A stretch of 64,000 bases of DNA, taken from contig RHLJ01000004.1 of NCBI GenBank assembly GCA_003712055.1, forward strand, positions 434,001 to 498,000. The letters run 5' to 3'. The notes beneath the pieces were generated by a model. The model ran no database searches. It had not been told where the DNA came from and saw only the letters and a list, made by a program, of their open reading frames with translations. This stretch comes from Balneola sp. (lineage in GTDB: Bacteria > Bacteroidota > Rhodothermia > Balneolales > Balneolaceae). This document shows positions 35,958 to 45,423 of the stretch, piece by piece (within the stretch, counting starts at the first letter, position 1; the number at the start of each line of letters is the position of its first letter). The position numbers were made by a program, and so were the translations under genes.

Positions 35958-36073
35958 GGTAAGAGATTAAATGACTTTCAGAAACCAAAGATACAAACAA
36001 TCTTCATGTTCCTACTCAGCCTAAATTTTCTTTTTCATGCCTTATCACAAAAAGGCAGGGCTATTTATGAACA

Positions 36074-37648
36074 CTAATTTTGGTTTTCCTTCTTGTCCAG
36101 TTTCTTAAGCGCCACTTCAAGCAGGTTTTGAATCTTCTTATTTCCGGATTTCTTGGCGTCGGTAAGTGGAATGCCTCCCCATCGGTCAACGGGCGAAAGA
36201 TCTACACCATTTTCGATGAGGTATTTTACCACCTCGAACTGATTTTCGGAAACGGCCAGATGAAGAGGGGTTCTACCATCGTAATCCGCGATATTAAGAT
36301 TTACCCCTTCTGCTTCTAGCCGTAAAAGTTCATCCATATCTCCACTACTGGCTGCCCAGATTAAGCTAACCATTTTTGCTACTTGGTTTCCTTTATGGTT
36401 ATTGCGAGGATTCAATTTGTGCGAATGTCCCGTAAGGGAATCGTAATGATGGAAGCTAAACTTCTCTACTAATTTATTGCAGAATTCTACCCCACGAACC
36501 GTGTTACCATTGGCATCAAGTCTTGGAGACCAGATACTTATGCCCATTACATTCGGTATTACAACCATTAATGCACCTGAAACACCACTTTTAGCGGGGA
36601 TACCAATTTTAAAAGCAAATTCTCCGGAGGAATCATACATACCGCAACTAAGCATTAATGAAAGACAATTTTGTACGGTTAATGGGTTGAATATAGCTTC
36701 TCCAGTAAGGGGATTAGTACCTGCATTAGCCAAAGTTGCTGCCGCTACCGATAAGTCCTTTGTGCATGACTCTATAGAACAACATTGGAAATAAAATTCC
36801 AGGATATCATTTAGGTTTGTTGTTTCAGGGAAAGCATTGTTCTCTCGCATAAAATATGCTAAAGCAAAATTCCGATCAGCAGTCTGGCGCTCCGATAAAT
36901 ATACTGCATTATTGAAATACACAGGTTTATTCCCATTCAGTTGGCTCCAGGTTTTATTTACCCGGTCGAAGCGATCAGCGATATCCAGGTCTTGTCCTAT
37001 CAAAGCACAGCTCATGATTGCTCCCGCATTAATCATAGGATTATGAGGAAGTCCTTTACTATTTAAAGTAAGTTCGTTGAATGACTGCCCACTTGGTTCT
37101 CTCCCAATATGTTGATGGACCTTTTCTTCCCCAAGCTCTTCAAGTGCAATACAATAGTTGATGGGTTTACAGGAAGATTGTAGGCAGAAATTTTTATCGA
37201 AATCTCCCAGCGAATAGCGTTGTCCATCAATAGTGCAAATCGAAACAGCATAATGCTCAGGGTTTATCCGGGCCAGTTGCGGGATATAATCAGCAATATT
37301 GCCGTCTTTATTTTTAATCGTTTCGTCAAAAATATTCTTGATCTCCTTGCATAAGAGCTGAAAGTCAGGAATAACTAATTCCTTTTTTAGTGATTTCTTA
37401 ATGAGTGCGTGATTCTTTATGATATCATGGAACTGCTGGTCATCAATTATAACTTTCCCGATTTGGTCATCGACTTTTGTTTGAAGTTTATCGATGAGAC
37501 CTTGAAGTCTTGGGTCATCACTCAGTACTCCATTTTTAGCTAGTAAGTCCAACAACTTTTCAGCATTTACTTGCTTGTCCTTATTTTTTCCAAGTAGCCT
37601 GAAAAGTGAGGCTACCTCTTTGTTCTCTATATTTTCAGTGGTTAACAT
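36074..37648 (-). CDS. glsA: Glutaminase with N-terminal EF-hand-like region and C-terminal ankyrin repeats
   Basis: Hydrolyses glutamine to glutamate and ammonia. Residues about 1-85 are helical and resemble the regulatory N-domain of animal glutaminases. Residues about 120-410 form the beta-lactamase-like glutaminase domain, with the SxxK pair in LQSSCKPIN (Ser158, Lys161), NPMINAGAIMSCAL and PAKSGVSGALMVV. Two ankyrin repeats follow (DGRTPLHLAVSENQFEVVKYL, then WGGIPLTDAKKSGN). Plain bacterial glutaminases have about 310 residues, so this 524-residue form has the layout of eukaryotic GLS. The ankyrin part may drive assembly. Monocistronic, minus strand. Confidence 0.92.
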   Translation of the reverse strand: MLTTENIENKEVASLFRLLGKNKDKQVNAEKLLDLLAKNGVLSDDPRLQGLIDKLQTKVDDQIGKVIIDDQQFHDIIKNHALIKKSLKKELVIPDFQLLCKEIKNIFDETIKNKDGNIADYIPQLARINPEHYAVSICTIDGQRYSLGDFDKNFCLQSSCKPINYCIALEELGEEKVHQHIGREPSGQSFNELTLNSKGLPHNPMINAGAIMSCALIGQDLDIADRFDRVNKTWSQLNGNKPVYFNNAVYLSERQTADRNFALAYFMRENNAFPETTNLNDILEFYFQCCSIESCTKDLSVAAATLANAGTNPLTGEAIFNPLTVQNCLSLMLSCGMYDSSGEFAFKIGIPAKSGVSGALMVVIPNVMGISIWSPRLDANGNTVRGVEFCNKLVEKFSFHHYDSLTGHSHKLNPRNNHKGNQVAKMVSLIWAASSGDMDELLRLEAEGVNLNIADYDGRTPLHLAVSENQFEVVKYLIENGVDLSPVDRWGGIPLTDAKKSGNKKIQNLLEVALKKLDKKENQN

Positions 37649-37844
37649 ATGATTTTAGTTGGATATTTTTGTTCGGTTAAAAAGTGCCTGTGTGTTGGTT
37701 TTGCAGGCTTGATTAGGCAAGGAAAAAGGTAGCACTCTTTTATTTATTTAAAATTAAAATGAGAGCTTTTAAGGGTAGTCTTAAGGTCTACTTAACAACA
37801 AAAAAGAGCGAAAATAGATGAAATCAGAATTCACCGTTATTTCT

Positions 37845-38777
37845 TTAGAGCATCAGCCAATTGATGATAGTTTTGTTCATCCAGTTTTCAGGTTTGCCGA
37901 TAAATCCTACATGCCCTCCCTTGCGGGTAAATGTGCTGCTGATATACCTGTTCTTTTCTATAATATCGAAGGGGGCATAATCCAAAGGACAGAGAGGATC
38001 TTCATGGCTATGTATGAGCAAAATAGGAGTAGATACCTGGTTTAAGAAACGAGCTGAAGAACATGACTCATAATAGTCTTCTGCGTCCCTAAAGCCGTGT
38101 ACCGGAGCAGTAACCTGGTCGTCAAATTGATATAAGCTCGAACCTGAAAACTCCGGAAGGTCGGGATAAGTTATCCGTTTAAGTGTTAGTTTCTCCTTCA
38201 ACGTACGGATGAAACGATAGGAGTAAATTCGATTAAAACCATGATCCAGATTTAAGGAACCAGCTTTGAGTTCATAAGGGGGTGAAACTGCAACTGCTTT
38301 ACTAACGATTGTTGATTTAGCATTTTCTGCAAGGTATTTGATTAATGCGTTTCCACCCAGCGAAAACCCTACAGCAAAAACAGGGTTATTTATAAATCTC
38401 GAATTGATCCATTCAAAAAAAGTAGCATAATCGGAGGTTTCTCCTGAATGGTAAAATCTTTTTTTGAGATTTAACCTGCTACCACATCCCCTGAAATTTA
38501 GTGCAACTGATGAAATGCCAATATCCCGTAAGTCATGCATCAGATTTCGGATGTAAACGCGTTTAGAAGACCCCTCAAGACCATGAAATAATGCCACAAC
38601 TGGCCGCTGATTATTAAGATCAATAAGATCAATTTCAAGGAAGTCATCATCCGGAGTAGGAATTTCCTCGCGGGTAACTGCTACTTCTCTGACTTTACTA
38701 AACGAAAAAGCGATAGTATGAATGTGCCCATTCAGAGCCCACCAACTTGAGGTAAAGCTATTATTATAGGCACTCAA
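37845..38777 (-). CDS. YheT-like alpha/beta hydrolase
   Basis: A 310-residue alpha/beta hydrolase. The oxyanion region ALFHGLEGSSKRVYIRNL, NFRGCGSRLN, the nucleophile elbow GFSLGGNALIKYL, the acid in LIHSHEDPLCP and the His in GGHVGFIG are typical of the YheT/ABHD1-3 family. No signal peptide, so cytoplasmic. The natural substrate of these esterase-like enzymes is not established. It follows the subtilase gene on the same strand with a 4-bp gap and may be co-transcribed. Confidence 0.85.
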   Translation of the reverse strand: MSAYNNSFTSSWWALNGHIHTIAFSFSKVREVAVTREEIPTPDDDFLEIDLIDLNNQRPVVALFHGLEGSSKRVYIRNLMHDLRDIGISSVALNFRGCGSRLNLKKRFYHSGETSDYATFFEWINSRFINNPVFAVGFSLGGNALIKYLAENAKSTIVSKAVAVSPPYELKAGSLNLDHGFNRIYSYRFIRTLKEKLTLKRITYPDLPEFSGSSLYQFDDQVTAPVHGFRDAEDYYESCSSARFLNQVSTPILLIHSHEDPLCPLDYAPFDIIEKNRYISSTFTRKGGHVGFIGKPENWMNKTIINWLML

Positions 38778-38781
38778 ATGA

Positions 38782-41676
38782 TTATTTAATGAGGGAGAGC
38801 TTGATGGTTTCCTTTGTTCCTTCCGTTTCTAAAATGGCGAAATACACACCGCTACTTAGTTCATCGAAAGAAACCTCATAGGAATAAATTCCGCCCTCAA
38901 GACTTTCGTTGATTACCGATTTTACTTTTTGACCTAACATATTGTAGACGTCCAAACGGACTGATTGTCGCTCGGAAAGTGTAAAGCTGAACGTTGTGTT
39001 CGGGTTAAAAGGATTCGGGTAATTCTGAAAGAACTCGACAGAATTAGGGAATTCATTATCTCTTGTAGAGTTCAAATCACTGACTTGGAAAATAGTTTGA
39101 TTACGTCCGGCTAATACCTGGTTTGCTAGCTCAGTTTCTGAATCCCCAAATGCATAAACAAAACCTAAAGAGACCGATTCTCCTGGTGGTATAAAATAAG
39201 GCCCCGTAGCTACAACAGAGGAGATATCAGTTCTGAAGGCAAGGGTATTTTCTGTTCCGGCTCTCAAAGAATTTCGTTTTTCGATAATGTTGTACCCATC
39301 GGATAAACCGAATTGAAAGTCAGAATTTGAGCCCCCAAAATTATTGTTGATTGCCAATACACTAGAAGTATTAGCCAGGGTTGCTACTGCAACCATAGGA
39401 AAACCAGAGTCTTGTTCACCTTGAGCAAACAGAATGTCATCTTCTTGATTATAACTCACATTGTTATTGGTGAAATCTCCGATATCCCAATCATTAAAAA
39501 TGCCAAGATAAACTTCTGACAAGGCCAGGATAGAAGAAGTATTTCGGATTACATAGTTAAGGATCACACTATTTTCCAAATCCGGAGTAGCGAAAGCGTA
39601 GGTGTTCAGTGAAATTTCAACTTTATCCAAACCGGTATTTTCAGTAGGTCGGAACATCGTGAAGCCATCGGCTAATGAAACGATACCGGGATCAGTAACT
39701 TCATAAAATTCTACAGGAGTGAACTGCCGATCAACATTCCCAGAAGTAGAACGGACATTATTGGCTACTCTCTCATTGGCTTCAAAAATAATACCGCCTT
39801 CGTAAAGTAAATTATCGGTTAAGAAGTTGGCGGTTTGATGATCGGGAACAAAACCGACACCTCCAATTCCATTCTGAGCATCAAAGAATCCAATATTTCC
39901 TGACGGAGAAAAAGAAAGAGCCAGGTTATTTGCATCAGAAACGTCAAATTGAAGATTATCAAAAACGATTACTCTGAAATCACGATACCCAACGCTGTTG
40001 TCTATAAATTCGATCATCATATCAGCGGAGAGCGTTTCTAAAATATCTTCAGTAAGGGTGATTGGTATTTCTACTTCTGCAATACCATCGTTGCTTATAG
40101 CGCCAACCGGAAATGTATTACTTGAAAAACTTAACCCAGGGGTTAGGGCTTCTACATTAATAGTTAGCGATGTAGTAGCATTACCAACGTTCCTTAAAAA
40201 TACTTTAAATGTCCCATTCTCATTTATTCCTAGTTTCCCCCCCGATTCATTAAAAGATTCGGACCGCTCAATCACTATTCCTGGCTGAGGTGAGGAAATA
40301 GCTACAAAAGCGTCAATACTCCCTGTACCGAGTTGAAGAGCAAATTCACCAGAATTAAACTGATCGATTGAAGAAGATGAGGTGCGAATTTGTTGTTTGA
40401 TTTGTTCTGGGGTCCATGTTGGGTATTCGGTTTTGATGAGTGCTGCTAACCCTGACACAACAGGCGAAGACATAGAAGTTCCCTGGAATGTTGCGTAATC
40501 AGAAGGCCCCACCCCTACGCTACTACTTATTGTTCCCTGTGCAAATACATCTACAGTTGAACCGTAGTTCGAATAGCTGGCTATGATATTTCCAGTAGTT
40601 CCCAATGCTCCAACCGATAGTACATTTTCTAAACTGGAAGGATAGTGCAGTTCGTTAGTCGATGAGTTTCCAGCAGAAGCAATTACCAGTACTCCTGCTT
40701 CAGTGGCCATATTCACAATATCTTCTCCAAATGAAGAAAAGCCAAAACCTCCCCAGCTACAGTTTACAATATCTGCTCCATTTATTACTGAATACATGAT
40801 TGCTTCATAGCCGAAGCCAATAGATCGTGACTCATCATTTCCGGTGGATGGGTCGTCAGCGATCCCCCCTGCTTTTACCGCCATATATTTTGCATTAAAG
40901 CCTGCACCTGCCAGTCCAAGGTTATTATCAGGAACAGCGGTTGAAATTCCTGCTACATGAGTCCCGTGAGGATTATTAATAGCGAAAGGATCGCTATCCT
41001 GAACAGCATTAGCTGTGGAGCCGGAATCCCAAAAATCCCACCCTAAATAATCATCAACATATCCATTGTTATCGTCATCGATACCATTACCGGGGATCTC
41101 ATCTTCATTTACCCAGTGCTTTTCTTCAAGATCTTCATGCAGGTAGTTTACCCCACTATCCACAACAGATATAATTACCTCTGTAGAGCTTTGGCTTATT
41201 TCCCAGGCGTCATCAAAGCTATGAAAGTTTACAAAGCTATTTTGGATTGGATCATTCGTATTAACTACATCATCGGTATAGTATATAAATCGAGGCTCAG
41301 CGTATTCAACATCAGGTAAAGAAGAGATTTTCTGGGATAGTACCAGAGGGTCAATTTCATCATTATACTGGAATTCATAAATCCTGGAAAGGTCACTCAC
41401 GTCTGGCATAGAAGCCAGTTTACCTTTCGCCCTTAGTGTGGAATTTAGCTGTTGAGAATATTCATCTCTCCATATCTGCTTTAGGGGGGAGGCATTATAA
41501 GTGGTTAAAAAAGACGCCTCCGCTTTTGATTTAGAAATGTAGGCTTCAGCGGCTAGATCACTTTCAAATTTGATGATGATAGTATTCTCAGCATAATCAA
41601 TGCCAGGTTGCTGAGCGAGTGAAGGAAATGTTATTAATACGAGAGCAAATAAAATTCCAATACGATGCATTTTCAT
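38782..41676 (-). CDS. Secreted S8 subtilisin-like serine protease with T9SS tail
   Basis: About 964 residues. After a signal peptide (LFALVLITFPSLAQ) and a propeptide (about 30-135) comes the S8 catalytic domain, with Asp in SVVDSGVNY (about residue 175), His in NPHGTHVAGI (about 242), the oxyanion Asn in IASAGNS and Ser in GTSMSSPVVSG (about 403). A beta-rich region follows, and the T9SS sorting domain starts at FFQNYPNPFNPNTTFSF and ends IKLSLIK. The frame opens with TTG at 41682, but ATG at 41676 is preferred. Exported by type IX secretion, it would degrade extracellular protein. Divergent from ppx, with 47 bp between starts. Confidence 0.93.
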   Translation of the reverse strand: MKMHRIGILFALVLITFPSLAQQPGIDYAENTIIIKFESDLAAEAYISKSKAEASFLTTYNASPLKQIWRDEYSQQLNSTLRAKGKLASMPDVSDLSRIYEFQYNDEIDPLVLSQKISSLPDVEYAEPRFIYYTDDVVNTNDPIQNSFVNFHSFDDAWEISQSSTEVIISVVDSGVNYLHEDLEEKHWVNEDEIPGNGIDDDNNGYVDDYLGWDFWDSGSTANAVQDSDPFAINNPHGTHVAGISTAVPDNNLGLAGAGFNAKYMAVKAGGIADDPSTGNDESRSIGFGYEAIMYSVINGADIVNCSWGGFGFSSFGEDIVNMATEAGVLVIASAGNSSTNELHYPSSLENVLSVGALGTTGNIIASYSNYGSTVDVFAQGTISSSVGVGPSDYATFQGTSMSSPVVSGLAALIKTEYPTWTPEQIKQQIRTSSSSIDQFNSGEFALQLGTGSIDAFVAISSPQPGIVIERSESFNESGGKLGINENGTFKVFLRNVGNATTSLTINVEALTPGLSFSSNTFPVGAISNDGIAEVEIPITLTEDILETLSADMMIEFIDNSVGYRDFRVIVFDNLQFDVSDANNLALSFSPSGNIGFFDAQNGIGGVGFVPDHQTANFLTDNLLYEGGIIFEANERVANNVRSTSGNVDRQFTPVEFYEVTDPGIVSLADGFTMFRPTENTGLDKVEISLNTYAFATPDLENSVILNYVIRNTSSILALSEVYLGIFNDWDIGDFTNNNVSYNQEDDILFAQGEQDSGFPMVAVATLANTSSVLAINNNFGGSNSDFQFGLSDGYNIIEKRNSLRAGTENTLAFRTDISSVVATGPYFIPPGESVSLGFVYAFGDSETELANQVLAGRNQTIFQVSDLNSTRDNEFPNSVEFFQNYPNPFNPNTTFSFTLSERQSVRLDVYNMLGQKVKSVINESLEGGIYSYEVSFDELSSGVYFAILETEGTKETIKLSLIK

Positions 41677-41723
41677 AAGCAAGTTGAATAGTATATTAGG
41701 GCAAAAGTATTAGTATTAATTCA

Positions 41724-43298
41724 TTGGTACAATTAACGACTCAAATTAATACAACAAGACCTATCAAGCGTATTGCTGCCATTGATTTAGGTACCAATTC
41801 TTTCCATGCAGTAATCGTTGATATTTTCTCAGATGGCAGTTTTCGCAAAGTTGATGACCTTAAAGAAATGGTTCAGCTTGCAAAAGGAGGGTTAGGAAAA
41901 AGCTTATCCAGGCCCGCCTTTCAACGGGGAATTAACGCTCTCCGGAAAATAAAAGTGCTATGTGATAGCTATGGAGTAGAACGAATTCTGGCTTATGCAA
42001 CAAGTGCGATCAGGGAATCGGAAAATGGTGGGGAATTCATCCAAAAAAGCATTGATGAACTCGGAATAAAAATACGAGCTATTCCCGGAACCATGGAAGC
42101 AGAACTCATTGGATATGCCGTCCAGCATGGCGTTCGGTTAGCAGACGAACCTGTTCTAATGGTAGATATTGGAGGGGGAAGTGTTGAATTCATCTTAGGC
42201 AATGCTAAAGAATTCTTTTTTCTTTCGAGCAAGAAAATTGGTGTTTCCAGAATGACGGACATATTTAAACCGTCAGATCCTATAACCAACGATAATATTT
42301 CAGAGTTAGAAGCTCATTATGAAGAGGAGCTTATGGAGGTATGGGAAGCTCTAAAGAAAAACCCTATCAGGACAATTATTGGTTCGTCAGGCACTATGCA
42401 AAATATCGGGATGGTGATCGCAGACCAAAAGAACCAGCCTACCAGTATTACAATTAACGAATTAGAATTTACAGCTGAGGATTTTTTTAATTTTTATGAC
42501 TGGTTCATCACACTAGATAGAGATGAGCGGCGAAAAATTCCCGGGTTGGATTCGAAGCGAATTGATTTTATCAATACTGGTGTAGTATTGGTTAATCTGT
42601 TGCTCAAAAAATTCCATATTGATAAAGTAAAAGTCTCAACACAAGCACTTAGAGAGGGTATCATCATTCGGCATTTAAAAAAGGATATGGAAGAGGTTTC
42701 TGTAGCTGAAGAAATTGCTGATCCAAGAAGACGAAGTGTTTTTGAGTTATTGAGAAAATGCAACTGGCACGAAAAACACTCTCGTAAAGTAGCAGAACTC
42801 GCACTCGTTATCTTTGACGAACTCTATCAAGACTTAAGCCTCACACAAGAAGACCGGGAGTTGTTGGAATACGCAGCGTATCTGCATGATATTGGCTATC
42901 ATATTTCTCATAAAGCCCATCATAAACATGCTCTATATATTATCAGGAACTCAGATCTTATGGGTTTTCGTCAAAATGAGATAGAAATTATGGCTCATGT
43001 AGCTCGATATCACAGACGGTCTACTCCAAAGAAAAGGCATATTGAGTATTGGGGATTAAAGCCGGAAGTTAGAATGAGAATAAAAAAACTGTCGGGCATT
43101 TTGAGAGTAGCGGATGGCCTGGATCGAAGTCACTTTCAAAATGTGATTGATCTCAAGGTTCAAAAAAAGGAGAAGGAGTTAATGCTTACCATTAAAACTC
43201 TTGATGAGCCTCACCTTGAAATTTGGGGTGCTTCGAGGAAGGCTTATTTGTTAGGAGAAGTACTAGGAAAAGAAGTGGTGATTCGAAGGGGCAATTAA
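41724..43298 (+). CDS. ppx: Ppx/GppA phosphatase with C-terminal HD domain
   Basis: A 524-residue exopolyphosphatase or pppGpp phosphohydrolase. The actin-like fold shows IAAIDLGTNSFHAVIVD, TSAIRES, PVLMVDIGGGSVEFIL and GSSGTMQNIG. The C-terminal third is an HD-type domain with the metal motif AAYLHDIGYHISHKAHHKH. It acts on polyphosphate or on the stringent alarmone; sequence does not tell which. The best start is TTG at 41724, since no ATG precedes the conserved IDLGTNS closely. It shares a 47-bp divergent control region with the subtilase gene. Confidence 0.92.
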   Translation: MVQLTTQINTTRPIKRIAAIDLGTNSFHAVIVDIFSDGSFRKVDDLKEMVQLAKGGLGKSLSRPAFQRGINALRKIKVLCDSYGVERILAYATSAIRESENGGEFIQKSIDELGIKIRAIPGTMEAELIGYAVQHGVRLADEPVLMVDIGGGSVEFILGNAKEFFFLSSKKIGVSRMTDIFKPSDPITNDNISELEAHYEEELMEVWEALKKNPIRTIIGSSGTMQNIGMVIADQKNQPTSITINELEFTAEDFFNFYDWFITLDRDERRKIPGLDSKRIDFINTGVVLVNLLLKKFHIDKVKVSTQALREGIIIRHLKKDMEEVSVAEEIADPRRRSVFELLRKCNWHEKHSRKVAELALVIFDELYQDLSLTQEDRELLEYAAYLHDIGYHISHKAHHKHALYIIRNSDLMGFRQNEIEIMAHVARYHRRSTPKKRHIEYWGLKPEVRMRIKKLSGILRVADGLDRSHFQNVIDLKVQKKEKELMLTIKTLDEPHLEIWGASRKAYLLGEVLGKEVVIRRGN

Positions 43299-43383
43299 CA
43301 ATTTTTCAATAACCAATTAAGAATTAGAAAGATGGTATCTGCACCCTAATTCTTAATTGAAAAATTGAAAAATTGATAATTGA
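43299..43383. repeat. AT-rich palindromic element between convergent genes
   Basis: CAATTAAGAATTAG at 43314-43327 is inverted as CTAATTCTTAATTG further on, with a loop of about 17 bases. AATTTTTCAAT on the left matches repeated GAAAAATTG units on the right. It fills the gap between ppx and the epimerase gene and could end transcription from both sides. Confidence 0.6.
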
Positions 43384-43384
43384 A

Positions 43385-44332
43385 TCATTGAAAAGTATTC
43401 AGGTAGTCAAAGTGAGCTTTTAAGCCTTTCTTGATATCTGTTTTTGGTGAATAATCCAGTAAGTGCTTTGCCTTTTCAATATCAGCATTGGTTTCAAATA
43501 CATCTCCGGGTTGCATAGGTAGATATTTAATTTCTGCATCTCGTTGGGTAACCGTTCGCACTTCATCTATCAAAGATTTTAACGATACCGTTTTCGACTC
43601 CCCTAAGTTTACGATTTCAAAGCCCGAACAACGTTCAACAGCCTTTAAGGTGCCATTAATGATATCGTCGATGTAGGTGTAATCTCTTTTGCTGGAACCA
43701 TCGCCAAACATCGTAATTGCTTTTCCCTCCATAAAAGAACTAAGAAATTTGTGGATTCCCATATCTGGTCTTTGACGTGGGCCATACACGCTAAAGAAGC
43801 GCAAAGCATAGATATCAAAGCCGTAGAGATTATGGTAAGTCTTACACAGCAGCTCACCCGCTTTTTTTGTGGCTGCATATGGGCTTATTGGATCGTCTAC
43901 AGGATCATGCTCAGAAAAGGGAGTTTTTTTATTGTTCCCATAAACTGAACTACTGGAAGCAAAAATCATTTTTTTATGTCCGGTAAGCCGCATCGCTTCA
44001 AGCAGGTTCAGTGTACCATTTACATTTACTTCGAAGTAATCTTTTGGAGACTCTATAGATGGGCGAACGCCGGCCTTTGCCGCCAGGTGGATAACGGAGT
44101 CATAGTTATTGGCCTCGAATAATGCATGAATATCGCTTTCTGTTCTTAAATCTCCCTCCACTAATTTGAAATTCGGAGATTTCATTGCAATAGCTAGGTT
44201 TCTCTCTTTGACCGACTTTTGATAGTAAGAATCAAAATTGTCGAAACCAGTAACAGTATGGCCTCGACTAAGAAGTGCTTCAGTTAAGTGGGAGCCTATA
44301 AAACCTGCTGCTCCGGTTACTAAATAGTTCAT
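43385..44332 (-). CDS. NAD-dependent sugar-nucleotide epimerase, UDP-glucuronate 4-epimerase-like
   Basis: A 315-residue extended SDR. YLVTGAAGFIGSHLTEALL is the NAD motif, FASSSSVYG and YAATKKAGE carry the catalytic Ser/Thr, Tyr and Lys, and FFSVYGPRQRPDMGIHKF and QPGDVFETNADI match UDP-glucuronate 4-epimerases rather than plain GalE. It would supply UDP-galacturonate for surface polysaccharide. It follows the GT2 gene by 52 bp on the same strand. GalE-type activity cannot be excluded. Confidence 0.85.
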   Translation of the reverse strand: MNYLVTGAAGFIGSHLTEALLSRGHTVTGFDNFDSYYQKSVKERNLAIAMKSPNFKLVEGDLRTESDIHALFEANNYDSVIHLAAKAGVRPSIESPKDYFEVNVNGTLNLLEAMRLTGHKKMIFASSSSVYGNNKKTPFSEHDPVDDPISPYAATKKAGELLCKTYHNLYGFDIYALRFFSVYGPRQRPDMGIHKFLSSFMEGKAITMFGDGSSKRDYTYIDDIINGTLKAVERCSGFEIVNLGESKTVSLKSLIDEVRTVTQRDAEIKYLPMQPGDVFETNADIEKAKHLLDYSPKTDIKKGLKAHFDYLNTFQ

Positions 44333-44384
44333 TTTGACTTACAGGTAAAAATTAAGGAGCAAAAGCTATTAATCATGTAGTCTC

Positions 44385-45380
44385 TTAGTTAAATACATGG
44401 ACATTGCGCAACCGATAAGGTGTCCTATCTCGACCATCATAATATATCCGTATCAAAATCTCGATAACAATGCCTGTTGTAATTAACTGTATGCCACCAA
44501 GTACTAAGATCATACCCAGGATAAGAAGTGGCTTCCCCCAGATATCACCACCCATTATTTTTAAACCCAATAAATAAAGGTTGATGATTACACCGGCTAC
44601 AAAAGTAATTAGCCCTGGCATACCAAATAAGTGCATAGGTTTAGAGAGGTAATTCTGAAAGAATAGCATAAGGAGTAGATCACTCACAACCTTAAATGTA
44701 CGGCCTATCCCATATTTTGAATCGCCCCAGCTCCGTTCGTGATGGCTAACACCCATTTGAACAATTCTGGCTCCCTCAAGGTGAGCTAGAACAGGTATAA
44801 ACCGATGCAATTCCCCGTATAAGCCCAAGTTCTTTGCAATCTCAGCTCTGAAAACCTTAAGTGTACAACCAGCATCTTTTATATGAATTCCTGTTGATCT
44901 ACGGATAATAAAATTAGCCAGCTTACTAGGAATTTTCCTCAAGAACATTCCATCTTTTCGGTTCATACGATAACCTGCTACAACATCTGCTTCTTCAGTC
45001 GTAAGCATGTCAATCATTGCAGGAATGTCAATTGGATCGTTTTGTAAATCTCCATCGAGTAAGGCTATGTATTTTCCCTGACTATGTTCTATCCCGGCGG
45101 CTAGTGCGCTACTTTGCCCGTAATTTTTTCTTAATTCGATGAGCTTCATTCCTGGCTTTGCATGTTCTTTTATTGCTGAAACGGTACCATCGGAAGATCC
45201 ATCGTCCACGTAAATCAGCTCGAACTCGATGTCATTAAGAGCCTTGTACACCTTATCGATAAGAGGCTTGATATTCCCTTCCTCGTTATACACGCATACA
45301 ACGAGCGAAAGAAAGGGTTTGAGCAGGGTCTCTTCAACAGCTTCTGCCCAGGCCGAGCCAGATTCACTTAAGTTTTCCAT
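44385..45380 (-). CDS. GT2 polyprenyl-phosphate glycosyltransferase (GtrB/DPM1-like)
   Basis: A 331-residue membrane enzyme. The GT-A domain (about 20-240) shows SLVVCVYNEEGNIKPLID, YVDDGSSDGT and ALLDGDLQNDP with the metal-binding Asp residues, and GCTLKVFRAEI. Two C-terminal helices (about 250-320) match dolichyl-phosphate-mannose-synthase-like enzymes such as GtrB and ArnC. It would transfer a sugar to undecaprenyl phosphate for glycan or lipid modification. It lies between the peptidase M28 and epimerase genes on one strand. Confidence 0.88.
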   Translation of the reverse strand: MENLSESGSAWAEAVEETLLKPFLSLVVCVYNEEGNIKPLIDKVYKALNDIEFELIYVDDGSSDGTVSAIKEHAKPGMKLIELRKNYGQSSALAAGIEHSQGKYIALLDGDLQNDPIDIPAMIDMLTTEEADVVAGYRMNRKDGMFLRKIPSKLANFIIRRSTGIHIKDAGCTLKVFRAEIAKNLGLYGELHRFIPVLAHLEGARIVQMGVSHHERSWGDSKYGIGRTFKVVSDLLLMLFFQNYLSKPMHLFGMPGLITFVAGVIINLYLLGLKIMGGDIWGKPLLILGMILVLGGIQLITTGIVIEILIRIYYDGRDRTPYRLRNVHVFN

Positions 45381-45423
45381 GCCAGTAATTTACCAACAAG
45401 TAGAACTAAGAAGAAACATAAGT

